Shown here: in pieces, positions 8,160-17,195 of the stretch
How positions within the stretch are numbered: position 1 is the stretch's first letter
How the letters are laid out: each line of letters opens with the position of its first letter
Assembly: GCA_965202915.1 (NCBI GenBank)
Contig: OZ241847.1
Coordinates: 1,612,001-1,676,000, forward strand
DNA from: G965202915 sp965202915
Lineage (GTDB): Bacteria > Pseudomonadota > Gammaproteobacteria > Eutrophobiales > Eutrophobiaceae
DNA: 64,000 bases
Direction: 5' to 3'
Translations under genes and position numbers: made by a program
Notes under the pieces: generated by a model
What the model was told of the DNA's origin: nothing
Database searches by the model: none
Seen by the model: the letters and a program-made list of their open reading frames with translations, nothing else

Positions 8160-9299
8160 TTAATCAAATAATAAACGCAGCTGATCCGACAGCCGGCGAA
8201 AAAAACTGCCTCTGGCTACGGAATGCAATGCAATGACCGGCGCCGATATGACCGGGTCTCCGGCCAATTGAATATTAAGCACGCCTATTTCATCTCCTTT
8301 ATCGATGGGCGCAATGATACGCCCTAAGTCGACCGTGGCTTCTAATTTTTCATACTGCCCCTTTGGAATGGTGATATATAGTTCTTGTGTTATGCCCAGG
8401 TCAATTGTTTCCTTTTTGCCCTTCCATACTTTGGCGGTGTCAATCGATTCGCCACCGTCGTATAATTTATGGGTTTCATAGAAACGAAATCCATAATCCA
8501 GCAACAACTGACTTTCCCTGTTTCTGGCGTCCGGGCTGCCCGTGCCCATCACCACCGAGATTAAACGCATACCATTTTCAATCGCGGACGCGACAAGACA
8601 ATAGCCCGCGTCTTCGGTGTGCCCGGTCTTTATTCCATCCACTGAATGCTTGTCCCACAATAATTTGTTTCTGTTGTATTGTTTTATATCGTTAAAGGTG
8701 AATTCGCGTATTGCATGCCAGGAATAAATCCTGGGAAAATCATTAATTAATGCGCCGGACAAGGTTGCCAGGTCCCTGACGGTGGTGTAATGCTCCGGTT
8801 CCGGCAAACCGGTGCTATTTAAATAATGGGTATTTTGCAGCCCCAATGTTTGGGCGTGTCGGTTCATTACATTGGCGAATACCTCTTCACTGCCTGATAT
8901 GAATTCGGCCACCGCGACGCTGGCGTCATTGCCGGATTGTATGATTATGCCTTTTAACAGGTCCTCAACGGTAACTTTTTTACCCACTTCAATAAACATT
9001 CTTGAGCCGGTCATGCGCCAGGCTTTTTCACTAATGAGGACCTCATCATCAAGCCGTATCCCACCACTTCTGAGAACGTCCGCGGCCACGTACACCGTCA
9101 TTATCTTGGTCAGGCTGGCGGAGGGTAATTTTTTGTCTATGTCACGTTCGACAATCACCTTGCCGCTGTGATGATCGACCAATATATATGATGATGCATT
9201 CAATTGTGGCGGAGCCGGGATGATTGTTTGAGCAACGGCCGCGCCACCAAGAGCGATTTGCATCAATACTATAAAACTATAAAGAAAGAATCTGAGCAT
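8160..9299 (-). CDS. dacC: D-alanyl-D-alanine carboxypeptidase (PBP5/6 type)
   Basis: 379 residues. A signal peptide (about 1-23, ending AVAQ) is followed by the penicillin-binding triad: SxxK in SASLTKIM, SxN in SGND and KTG in KTGHTED. A C-terminal beta domain and a short amphipathic tail (RRLSDQLRLLFD) would anchor it to the outer face of the inner membrane. It removes the terminal D-alanine from pentapeptides and so trims cross-links and keeps rod shape. It lies in the elongasome operon between rlpA and dat. Confidence 0.92.
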   Translation of the reverse strand: MLRFFLYSFIVLMQIALGGAAVAQTIIPAPPQLNASSYILVDHHSGKVIVERDIDKKLPSASLTKIMTVYVAADVLRSGGIRLDDEVLISEKAWRMTGSRMFIEVGKKVTVEDLLKGIIIQSGNDASVAVAEFISGSEEVFANVMNRHAQTLGLQNTHYLNSTGLPEPEHYTTVRDLATLSGALINDFPRIYSWHAIREFTFNDIKQYNRNKLLWDKHSVDGIKTGHTEDAGYCLVASAIENGMRLISVVMGTGSPDARNRESQLLLDYGFRFYETHKLYDGGESIDTAKVWKGKKETIDLGITQELYITIPKGQYEKLEATVDLGRIIAPIDKGDEIGVLNIQLAGDPVISAPVIALHSVARGSFFRRLSDQLRLLFD

Positions 9300-9349
9300 A
9301 CTGGTATTTGTTTGGAAAATTAATCGTTATACCACTCAAGTGAAACCAG

Positions 9350-10204
9350 TTACTCGACAACGATGCGGTGTTCAAGCAGGTTCAAATTTGTGAGCTGATA
9401 GACGATGAAGTCGGCCACGTCAATATTGTTAAGCGGCCCTATCCGTACACGATAAAAAGTATTCCCTTCAACAACGGCCGGGGCTATTTTGACAAGGCGG
9501 TCGTCAATGGTATCCAATTGCCTGCGCATGTTTTCCGCATTATCCGGGTTGGAAAACGAACCAACCTGAATGTAAAAGCCCCGATCGCCATTGCCGGTGG
9601 ATGCCTTTCTGACGGGTGTGGGCCGGGGTTCCGCTTTCTTGCCCGCCGTTTGCCGTACCGATTCTATGACGTTGATCTGAACCAGTCCCGTGCCACTGCC
9701 AACGATATCGAGTTTTGTGGCGGCGGCGTGAGACAGATCGATGATCCTGTTTTCATGAAAAGGTCCTCTGTCATTGACTCTGACTATGGCCTTTTTGCCA
9801 TTTTTTAAATTGGTTACTTCAACGTAGGTGGGCAGAGGCAAGGTTTTATGGGCGGCGGTCATGGCGTGCATATCATAGGTTTCCCCGCTTGACGTGCGCT
9901 TACCGTGAAATTTTTTTCCGTACCATGAAGCGATACCCCGCTCAACAAATCCCTTGGAATCGTTCATTACATAATAACGCTTGCCAAACACTTCATATGA
10001 TTTGGGATTTCCATAACGGCTTTTGGGTTCGGCCTTTGGCGTGGCATCCGGAATGGAAGAGGGATCCGTCGTGCCGGTCGGGGCCGCATCCTGTTTTTTG
10101 TTGACGTTAAAACTGCAGGAACATGCGAGCGAAATGATTAATACAAACGGAAATAACCGAATAATACGCAGCCGGCCGGCTGACTTAAATGTACTATTAA
10201 ACAC
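9350..10204 (-). CDS. rlpA: RlpA-family septal lipoprotein
   Basis: 284 residues. A lipoprotein signal ends in a lipobox near residue 28 (SLACSC). The double-psi beta-barrel domain covers roughly residues 85-180 (GIASWYGKKFHGKRTSSGE; VNDRGPF; IDLSHAAA), and a C-terminal SPOR domain (GFYIQVGSFSN...) binds denuded glycan at the septum. In Pseudomonas this family is a lytic transglycosylase acting on naked glycan. It lies 28 bases after mltB. Confidence 0.92.
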   Translation of the reverse strand: MFNSTFKSAGRLRIIRLFPFVLIISLACSCSFNVNKKQDAAPTGTTDPSSIPDATPKAEPKSRYGNPKSYEVFGKRYYVMNDSKGFVERGIASWYGKKFHGKRTSSGETYDMHAMTAAHKTLPLPTYVEVTNLKNGKKAIVRVNDRGPFHENRIIDLSHAAATKLDIVGSGTGLVQINVIESVRQTAGKKAEPRPTPVRKASTGNGDRGFYIQVGSFSNPDNAENMRRQLDTIDDRLVKIAPAVVEGNTFYRVRIGPLNNIDVADFIVYQLTNLNLLEHRIVVE

Positions 10205-10232
10205 CTTATTTACCCAAAGTTATCGATTTGAT

Positions 10233-11216
10233 TTACTGTTGCGAAGCCATATATGCGGCCTTTATTTTGGCGGATAGTTGATACACCGCCATGGCATAAA
10301 GAGCGCTGTGATTATATCGGGTTATAACGTAAAAATTGTGCAGCCCCAGCCATAATTCCACGCCATCCGCCAATTCCAATTCTATTAAGGTGACTTTTTC
10401 ATTATTTGCTATTTTATCCGCACTTCTAATACCGGCCGCGACCAATTCCGAATAAACCAGCGCGGGTTTCAGATCTGTACTGATAACCTTGTGATACTGA
10501 TCATTTATCGCGGTCGCCTTTACCGTAACCGGGCCTCCCGGAAGCCAGTTGTGCAATTTAAAATAATTGGCCACGCTCCCTATGGCGTCGTATGGGTTAT
10601 TCCATATATCGATATGACCATCATTATCAAAATCAATCGCGTAATGGCGGTAGCTGCTTGAAATAAATTGGGGAATACCCATTGCCCCGGCATAGGAGCC
10701 TTTGAGGGTGAGCGGATCAACATTCTGCTCCCGCGTCAATAATAAGTACTGTTCCAGCTCGGAACGAAAAAATTTGCTTCTTTTGGGATAATCGAAAGCA
10801 AGCGTGGACAATGCATCCAATACTCGATAGCCGCCCTTTTGTTTGCCATAGAAGGTTTCCACGCCGATGATCGCGACCATGATCTCTTGCGGCACGCCAA
10901 ATTCCCGCTCCGCTCTGGCCAGGATATTTTTATGTCGCCGCCAGAATTCCACGCCCCGCTGAACTCTGTCCTGTTGGACGAAGTAGGAGCGATATTTGTA
11001 CCAGGCCAGCTTTTCCGCCGGGCGTGAAATTGCCTGCAGGATCGAGTCGGAAATCTTTACCCGGCTGAACAGTTTATACAACCGTTGTTGGGGAAAACCA
11101 TGCGCGTCCTGCATTTCCGTTAAAAATGCCCGTACATCATTCCGATGGGTGATATTCTCCATCGAACTGGAGGTTAATAAAAACTGAGCAATGAGTGCGA
11201 GTGCTATTTTATGCAT
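10233..11216 (-). CDS. mltB: Membrane-bound lytic murein transglycosylase B
   Basis: 327 residues from ATG 11216 (MHKIALALIAQFLL), chosen over a start 14 codons upstream because it opens directly with a signal sequence. The SLT fold includes IIGVETFYGKQKGGYRV, with the catalytic glutamate in VETFYG, and GAMGIPQFISSSYRHYAIDFDNDG. It cleaves the MurNAc-GlcNAc bond to form 1,6-anhydro ends in the periplasm. No lipobox cysteine is evident, so the copy may be soluble or tethered by its signal. Part of the rodA-mltB-rlpA run. Confidence 0.9.
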   Translation of the reverse strand: MHKIALALIAQFLLTSSSMENITHRNDVRAFLTEMQDAHGFPQQRLYKLFSRVKISDSILQAISRPAEKLAWYKYRSYFVQQDRVQRGVEFWRRHKNILARAEREFGVPQEIMVAIIGVETFYGKQKGGYRVLDALSTLAFDYPKRSKFFRSELEQYLLLTREQNVDPLTLKGSYAGAMGIPQFISSSYRHYAIDFDNDGHIDIWNNPYDAIGSVANYFKLHNWLPGGPVTVKATAINDQYHKVISTDLKPALVYSELVAAGIRSADKIANNEKVTLIELELADGVELWLGLHNFYVITRYNHSALYAMAVYQLSAKIKAAYMASQQ

Positions 11217-11226
11217 GATTGCTAAT

Positions 11227-12318
11227 TTAAAAGGCCGGGAACCTGCGGTGCATGCCAATGGCCATCAGTATTCCAAAACCGACTATTATTGTTACCATGG
11301 AGGTGCCTCCCAGGCTGATCAGGGGCAGTGGCACACCGACAATGGGCAACTGACCGGTTACCATACCTATATTGACAAAAATATAAACAAAAAAAGTTAA
11401 TATCAGTCCGCTGGCCAACAGTTTGCAAAATATATCCTGTGTGTTCATCGCGATATAAAGTCCCCGTGCAATGATGAATAAATAGACGCACAGCAATAGT
11501 GATACCCCAATCAAACCAAATTCCTCGCAAAAAACCGCAAATATAAAATCAGTGGACCGCTCGGGCAAAAATTCCAGGTGTGATTGTGTGCCGTTAAGCC
11601 AACCTTTTCCGTATAATCCACCGGAGCCAACTGCGATCTTGGATTGAATCATATGATACCCGGCACCGAGCGGATCCTGCTCCGGGTGTAAAAACGTAAT
11701 GACTCTCTGGCGTTGATAATCATGCATGAAATGCCATAATACCGGCGTACAGGCGGCCACGGCCACACTTATGGAAAACAATAATTTCCATGATATTCCG
11801 GCTATGAATAAAACCGAAAAGCCGGCGGTGGCGACCAACAGCGCGGTCCCCAAATCGGGCTGTCGGGCGATTAACAACACCGGTATGATAATCAATACGC
11901 CGGCGACGCACAAGTGCCCGGGGTTCGGAGGTAACGGCTTATTATATAAATACCACGCAATCATCATCGGCACCGAAATCTTTACCAGCTCCGATGGTTG
12001 AAAACGAAATATCTTTAAATCAAGCCATCGCTGTGCGCCTTTGCCCACGTCGCCGGCAAATATCACCGCAACCAGCAATAGCAGGCCGAACGTATATAAG
12101 GCCGGCGCCCATCGCGCAATTTGTTTGGGAGGGCATTGTGCGATTAAACACATGCCACTTATCGCAATCAGTATTTTTACAAATTGTCTATATACGATCC
12201 CGATCTCCTGTCCGGAAGCACTGTATAAAACCGCCAGGCCTATGCCGCATAATATGCAAATACCGCATAGCAACGGAATATCAATATGCAACCGCTGAGG
12301 GAGTATGCGCCATTCCAT
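11227..12318 (-). CDS. rodA: Rod-shape SEDS glycosyltransferase RodA
   Basis: 363 residues with about ten hydrophobic segments. Typical SEDS motifs are visible: RWLDLKIFRFQPSE near residue 95, QPDLGTALL near 155, and the C-terminal NIGMVTGQLPIVGVPLPLISLGGTS. RodA polymerises lipid II in partnership with PBP2 during cell elongation. It lies 28 bases downstream of mrdA in the same operon. Confidence 0.95.
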   Translation of the reverse strand: MEWRILPQRLHIDIPLLCGICILCGIGLAVLYSASGQEIGIVYRQFVKILIAISGMCLIAQCPPKQIARWAPALYTFGLLLLVAVIFAGDVGKGAQRWLDLKIFRFQPSELVKISVPMMIAWYLYNKPLPPNPGHLCVAGVLIIIPVLLIARQPDLGTALLVATAGFSVLFIAGISWKLLFSISVAVAACTPVLWHFMHDYQRQRVITFLHPEQDPLGAGYHMIQSKIAVGSGGLYGKGWLNGTQSHLEFLPERSTDFIFAVFCEEFGLIGVSLLLCVYLFIIARGLYIAMNTQDIFCKLLASGLILTFFVYIFVNIGMVTGQLPIVGVPLPLISLGGTSMVTIIVGFGILMAIGMHRRFPAF

Positions 12319-12346
12319 TTAAAACCGCTCCATATGTTTGCCTGGT

Positions 12347-14188
12347 TTATTCATCACCCAATAAATAATTATCGAATAATTTCCTGGCGATTGGAGCGGC
12401 GGTTCTTGCACCGCTCCCGCCATTCTCCACAATGATCGCAACCGCAATTTTGGGTTGTTCCACCGGGGCATATGCGATAAACAACGCATGATCCTGCAAC
12501 TCCACCGGGATCACGTCTTCATCGTACTCTTGATCCTGATCCAAACCAATTACCTGCGTCGTGCCGGTCTTGCCGGCAAATTCGTATCCGGCTTCAAGGC
12601 CGCTGCGCCAGGCCGTGCCCCCGGCGCCGTGTACCACGTCGCGCATCGCGTGCGTCACGCTTGTCCAATTATCCGGATTATCGATTGCGACGTTATTTTC
12701 GATGACCGGTTCCAATATCCGGGTCGCGTCGCTGATTGGGTTACTGATTTTTGACACCAATCTCGGTTTAATCAACGCGCCGCCATTGGCAAGTGCGGCG
12801 GTGGCTCTGGCCAACTGTATTGGCGTGACCAGCATATATCCTTGGCCTATGCCCAGGATCAGGGTTTCCCCCGGATACCAGCTTTCGCCCAGCGCCTTCT
12901 GCTTCCACTCCCGAGAGGGTATCAAACCTTTGGATTCACCACTGATATCGATCTGAGTCGCCTTACCAAAGCCGAATTGTTGCAAGGCTCCATGGATACG
13001 TTCAATGCCAAGATCGTGGGCCAGGGCATAAAAATAAACGTCGCAGGACTGGGTAACGGCCTTATTGAAATCAGTCGCACTATGACCCTGTTTTTTCCAG
13101 TCGCGATAACGGTGATTATGGCCTTTTAATGAGTACCAGCCGGGACACCATGTCTCATCAGTGTGATCACGCACACCTGCTTCGAGTGCCGCAAATCCTA
13201 TAAATGGTTTTATTGTCGAACCGGGGGAATATTGCCCTTGAATAGCCCGGTTGATCAACGGGGTTTGTTTGGATTGCAACAGCGCCTGATAAGCGGCCAA
13301 ATCAATGCCGTTTACAAACAGGTTGGGATCATATCCCGGAGAGCTCACCGATGCCAGTACGTCGCCTGTATTTGGGTCGAGCGCAACTATTGCGCCTTTT
13401 CTTCCCGCCAGGGATGCAAACGCAGTGCGTTGCAACGCCACGTTCAGGGTCAAATGTACATTGTCCCCGGACTTGGGCGAAGTACGCTCCAAAACCCTGA
13501 TAATGCGGCCCTCGGCGTTCACTTCCACCTGCCGGTAGCCGACTGTGCCATGCAACATTTTTTCATAGGCCTTTTCAATGCCCAGCTTACCGGTATGGGT
13601 TGTGCCCCTGTAATTGACGTCGTCCAAATGCTTAATATCGTCCTCATCAATTTCGGCGACGTAGCCGATAATATGGGCAAATTCTTCAGCTATCGGATAA
13701 TATCGGTGCAACCGCGCAATAATATCCACGCCACTATGGCGATGGCGGCTAATGGCAAATGCGGAGACTTCATTTTCATTCAAGTCAAACCGTAGCGGGA
13801 TACTTTCATATCGCTTTTTTTGCTTCAGCAGGAAGTTAAACTGCTCTACGTCAAAATCGGTAATTCTGATAATTTTACGCAGTTCAAATATAGTGGCGTC
13901 AACGTCGTCAACATTCTCCGGAGTAATTTCCAGGCTGAATGACGGTCTGTTTTTGGCCAGCATCACGCCGTCTTTACTGAAAATCGATCCTCTGATCGGT
14001 GGAATCGGCAGCACTTTTATGCGATTATGCTGAGAGAGGGTGGTAAAATGCTCATGCTTCACCACCTGCAGATACACTAATTGCGCCCCCAATACCAGCA
14101 CCAACAGCAGCATGATCACCGCAGACAGCACAATCCGCCGATTGGGCAATTGTATCTCCTGATCGGTGTCCCTTAACGTAAACTCCAC
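12347..14188 (-). CDS. mrdA: Penicillin-binding protein 2
   Basis: 613 residues. One N-terminal transmembrane segment (about 20-42) precedes the dimerisation (pedestal) domain and transpeptidase domain. Active-site motifs are SPGSTIKP (SxxK), SCD (SxN) and KTGTTQV (KTG). It cross-links new peptidoglycan along the side wall with RodA and the MreCD scaffold. It starts 8 bases after mreD. Confidence 0.95.
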   Translation of the reverse strand: MEFTLRDTDQEIQLPNRRIVLSAVIMLLLVLVLGAQLVYLQVVKHEHFTTLSQHNRIKVLPIPPIRGSIFSKDGVMLAKNRPSFSLEITPENVDDVDATIFELRKIIRITDFDVEQFNFLLKQKKRYESIPLRFDLNENEVSAFAISRHRHSGVDIIARLHRYYPIAEEFAHIIGYVAEIDEDDIKHLDDVNYRGTTHTGKLGIEKAYEKMLHGTVGYRQVEVNAEGRIIRVLERTSPKSGDNVHLTLNVALQRTAFASLAGRKGAIVALDPNTGDVLASVSSPGYDPNLFVNGIDLAAYQALLQSKQTPLINRAIQGQYSPGSTIKPFIGFAALEAGVRDHTDETWCPGWYSLKGHNHRYRDWKKQGHSATDFNKAVTQSCDVYFYALAHDLGIERIHGALQQFGFGKATQIDISGESKGLIPSREWKQKALGESWYPGETLILGIGQGYMLVTPIQLARATAALANGGALIKPRLVSKISNPISDATRILEPVIENNVAIDNPDNWTSVTHAMRDVVHGAGGTAWRSGLEAGYEFAGKTGTTQVIGLDQDQEYDEDVIPVELQDHALFIAYAPVEQPKIAVAIIVENGGSGARTAAPIARKLFDNYLLGDE

Positions 14189-14196
14189 GGGTATTT

Positions 14197-14694
14197 TTAC
14201 GCCGAATCGGCAATAATATATTTACGTCGGGTATCCCTGAGAATAATAAACACCCAGGGCCAGATAAGCATGCTGGTCAGTGCGGGCATCCAGTAAGTCC
14301 AGCTTTGCGGAGGCACCCCGATAATGATTCTTATCATCAGCACTATAAACTCATACACCAGCAAATAGCAGCATATCATTATGGCTTGCCTCGGCAACGG
14401 GGCAATACGCATGCGCTGATATGATTTTAAGGTAATATATGCAAGCATTGTAAAACCCATCGCGTTGAGGCCAAGGACGGTTCCTTGCTGCACGTCCAGC
14501 AACATGCCCACCAGCCAACCAACGCCGATCCCGATTCTTTCCGGCATCGCCATGCACCAATAAATCAGCACCAATGCCAGCCAGGCGGGACGCCAGCTAA
14601 TCGACCAATCAGGCATCGGTATCACCATTAGCATCATCGCGATGATGAAACTCAGGAAAATTATCCAACTGCCTTTCAGCGGCGCCTCAATCAT
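14197..14694 (-). CDS. mreD: Rod-shape-determining membrane protein MreD
   Basis: 165 residues with about five transmembrane segments and the family pattern PDWSISWRPAWLALVLIYW and LGLNAMGF. It overlaps the end of mreC by four bases (ATGA), suggesting coupled translation. MreD works with MreC in the inner membrane to link MreB filaments to PBP2/RodA. Confidence 0.92.
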   Translation of the reverse strand: MIEAPLKGSWIIFLSFIIAMMLMVIPMPDWSISWRPAWLALVLIYWCMAMPERIGIGVGWLVGMLLDVQQGTVLGLNAMGFTMLAYITLKSYQRMRIAPLPRQAIMICCYLLVYEFIVLMIRIIIGVPPQSWTYWMPALTSMLIWPWVFIILRDTRRKYIIADSA

Positions 14695-15569
14695 TGCAAA
14701 GCATAGTCCTCAAGTTGACGCTCCCGCGATGTATGTTCATTCGGCCATATCATTAATACCTCGCGACTTTGACCCAGTTGTGCACTCGCCTTAACGACGA
14801 TTTTTGCAAATGATTCACCGGGCTCAAGAGTAATTTTTGTCACCACGCCAACCGGATAACCCCTGGGGAAACGCTGACCAAGCCCCGATGAAATGACCAG
14901 ATCACCCTGTCTTACGTCGGCGTTAGTGGGCAGATGGTCGAGATGCAGATATTCCTTATCCCCCATGCCCGTGGCTATTGCCCTGAGACCATTGCGGTCG
15001 ATCTGCACCGGCAGGGCATGGGAGAGATCGGTGACCAATAACACCGTGCTCGAGAATGGGCCGACGTCCACTATTTGCCCCATAATGCCGGAGGCATCCA
15101 CTATCGGTTGACCATTATAAGCCCCTTGCTTTTCGCCTTTATTGATCACAATTTGCTGACGAAACGGCTGCATATTGACAGCGAGCAATTCCGCGAGTAA
15201 TACCCGATCATTGATTTGAAACGACGATTCAAGCAATTCTTTTAATCGCTTATTCTCTTCTTCAAGGATGGTAAAGCGTTGCAGCTTGGCATTTAATAAC
15301 AGGTGTTCTTCCTTGAGATTTCGGTTCTCCCGTATCAGGCTGTTACGGGTGATCATATATGCGGTTATCGAGTCGACCAGGTCAACCGAGAGACTGGACA
15401 CGAACTGCAGGGGATATACCATGGTGCCAAACACGGAGCGAACAAATTTCAGGTGATCATGTCTATGATCCAACGCCATGAACAATATGGAGAGTAATAT
15501 AAAAAATATAACGCGTACGTTAGCCGATAGACCCTTAATAAACGGAGTATTAATAGAAGGACTGCGCAA
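14691..15569 (-). CDS. mreC: Rod-shape-determining protein MreC
   Basis: 292 residues. An N-terminal membrane anchor (about 18-38) and a coiled coil (about 75-112, rich in NRNLKEE and LEEENKRLKELL) are followed by two beta-barrel domains with VVDASGIMGQIVDVGP and DLVISSGLGQRFPRGYPVG. MreC is the periplasmic scaffold that activates PBP2. It begins 14 bases after mreB. Confidence 0.94.
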   Translation of the reverse strand: MRSPSINTPFIKGLSANVRVIFFILLSILFMALDHRHDHLKFVRSVFGTMVYPLQFVSSLSVDLVDSITAYMITRNSLIRENRNLKEEHLLLNAKLQRFTILEEENKRLKELLESSFQINDRVLLAELLAVNMQPFRQQIVINKGEKQGAYNGQPIVDASGIMGQIVDVGPFSSTVLLVTDLSHALPVQIDRNGLRAIATGMGDKEYLHLDHLPTNADVRQGDLVISSGLGQRFPRGYPVGVVTKITLEPGESFAKIVVKASAQLGQSREVLMIWPNEHTSRERQLEDYALQ

Positions 15570-15583
15570 TTTCAGCCGGCCAT

Positions 15584-16630
15584 TTATTCTGTTACTAAAA
15601 TATCGCTACCATACTGATCGATCATTTCCAAATAACAACCGCCCCCGCGGACAACGCAGGTTAACGGGTCCTCGGCAATAATAACGGGCAAACTGGTTTC
15701 CTCCATTAACAGGCGGTCCAGATTTTTTAATAAAGCGCCGCCACCGGTTAATACCAGCCCGCGTTCGGCAACGTCCGCGCCCAGTTCCGGAGGGGTTTTT
15801 TCCAGTGCTTTTTTGACGGCATCGACAACTCCCGACAACGGTTCCTGTAATGCTTCAAGAATTTCATTACTGTTCAGCGTCAGATTGCGCGGAATACCTT
15901 CGGCAAGGTTGCGTCCACGCACTTCCATTTCCATCACCTGCTTGCTCGGATAAGCACAGCCGATCTCAAGTTTAATTTCCTCCGCCGTCGCATCCCCGAT
16001 TAAACTGCCGTATTTGCGTCGTATATAACTGATGATGGCTTCGTCAAAACGATCACCGCCTATCCTGACGGAATCCGAATAAACAATGCCATTTAATGAA
16101 ATTACCGCGACCTCGGTGGTGCCGCCGCCGATATCCAATACCATCGAACCGCGTGCGTCACTTACCGGCATGCCGGCACCAATTGCCGCCGCCATCGGCT
16201 CCTCAATAAGATACACCGATCTGGCGCCCGCGCCATTGGCCGATTCCCGAATTGCCCGACGTTCGACTTGGGTGGAACCGCATGGCACACAGATCAATAC
16301 TCTGGGGCTTGGCTTAAACAGGGTGGCACCATGGACGCTGTTAATGAAATATTGCAACATCTTCTCGGTGACGGTGAAATCGGCAATCACACCGTCTTTT
16401 AACGGACGAATGGCGTGGATATGGCCGGGAGTGCGACCCAGCATGCGTTTTGCCGCCGTGCCGATTGCGCGGATGGATTTGGTGTTGAGCGTCCCGCCAT
16501 TCTTGCGGATTGCAACCACCGACGGTTCATCCAGAATAATCCCTTTGCCCCGCACGTAAATCAACGTATTTGCGGTGCCAAGGTCTATCGATAAATCGTT
16601 GGAGAAAAATCCTCTTAATCGTCGCAACAT
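15584..16630 (-). CDS. mreB: Actin-like cell-shape protein MreB
   Basis: 348 residues. The N-terminus LSIDLGTANTLIY is the phosphate 1 loop, DIGGGTTEVAV is phosphate 2, and LTGGGALLKNLD is the adenosine loop of the actin/HSP70 fold. MreB forms membrane-bound filaments that direct the elongasome. It is the first gene of a minus-strand operon running to queD with gaps of 50 bases or less. The promoter should lie in 16631-16877, shared with divergent gatC, but I could not fix its elements. Confidence 0.96.
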   Translation of the reverse strand: MLRRLRGFFSNDLSIDLGTANTLIYVRGKGIILDEPSVVAIRKNGGTLNTKSIRAIGTAAKRMLGRTPGHIHAIRPLKDGVIADFTVTEKMLQYFINSVHGATLFKPSPRVLICVPCGSTQVERRAIRESANGAGARSVYLIEEPMAAAIGAGMPVSDARGSMVLDIGGGTTEVAVISLNGIVYSDSVRIGGDRFDEAIISYIRRKYGSLIGDATAEEIKLEIGCAYPSKQVMEMEVRGRNLAEGIPRNLTLNSNEILEALQEPLSGVVDAVKKALEKTPPELGADVAERGLVLTGGGALLKNLDRLLMEETSLPVIIAEDPLTCVVRGGGCYLEMIDQYGSDILVTE

Positions 16631-16827
16631 GAGGTCTGTATCAACTCAGAAATGGTTGCAAACTAAATTATTTGCGCACAAGCTTACAATAAGCATAATA
16701 TCATCCGACGGATGCATTCAACGATGCCCGGAGGCAAATTTCACCAACGGTCTAAAATTCCTCATGATTTTTTAATTGTATAAGGTGTCACTGTAGCAAC
16801 AGAACCTAAGTCAGGCAAGTAGATTTA

Positions 16828-16833
16828 TATAAT
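16828..16833 (+). promoter_or_regulatory. Possible -10 element upstream of gatC
   Basis: A perfect TATAAT lies 45 bases before the gatC start in an AT-rich stretch. The base pairs about 17 upstream (CCTAAG region) match a -35 box poorly, so this is only a candidate. Confidence 0.3.
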
Positions 16834-16877
16834 AATTATATCAAAATCAATGAATCACAATCGGACCTTTATGTCAC

Positions 16878-17165
16878 ATGTCATTTGATAAATCAAATTT
16901 GGCAAAAATAGCCCGTCTGGCCAGGCTCAATATCGCGGCGGATGACCTGAATAGTTACACCCAGGATATAAACAATATTCTCGACCTGGTGGACGCGATG
17001 AACAGCGTCAACACCGATGGTATTGCGCCGTTGGCCCACCCTCTGGAAATATCGGCACGATTACGAGCGGATGAGGTCACTGAAACCGATCAGCGAGCGC
17101 ATTTCCAACAACAGGCCCCTGTGATTGCCGATGGTTACTATATTGTGTCCAAAGTTATCGAATAA
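16878..17165 (+). CDS. gatC: Glu/Asp-tRNA amidotransferase subunit C
   Basis: 95 residues with the GatC pattern LAKIARLARLNI...NNILDLVDAMNSVNTDGIAPLAHPLE and LRADEV. GatC stabilises the GatA-GatB complex that converts misacylated Glu-tRNA(Gln) or Asp-tRNA(Asn) to the amide. The ATG at 16878 is preceded by a weak ribosome-binding site. It is first in gatCAB. Confidence 0.93.
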   Translation: MSFDKSNLAKIARLARLNIAADDLNSYTQDINNILDLVDAMNSVNTDGIAPLAHPLEISARLRADEVTETDQRAHFQQQAPVIADGYYIVSKVIE

Positions 17166-17195
17166 TCATGCGTACCGTTTACCTGTAATTTCTTC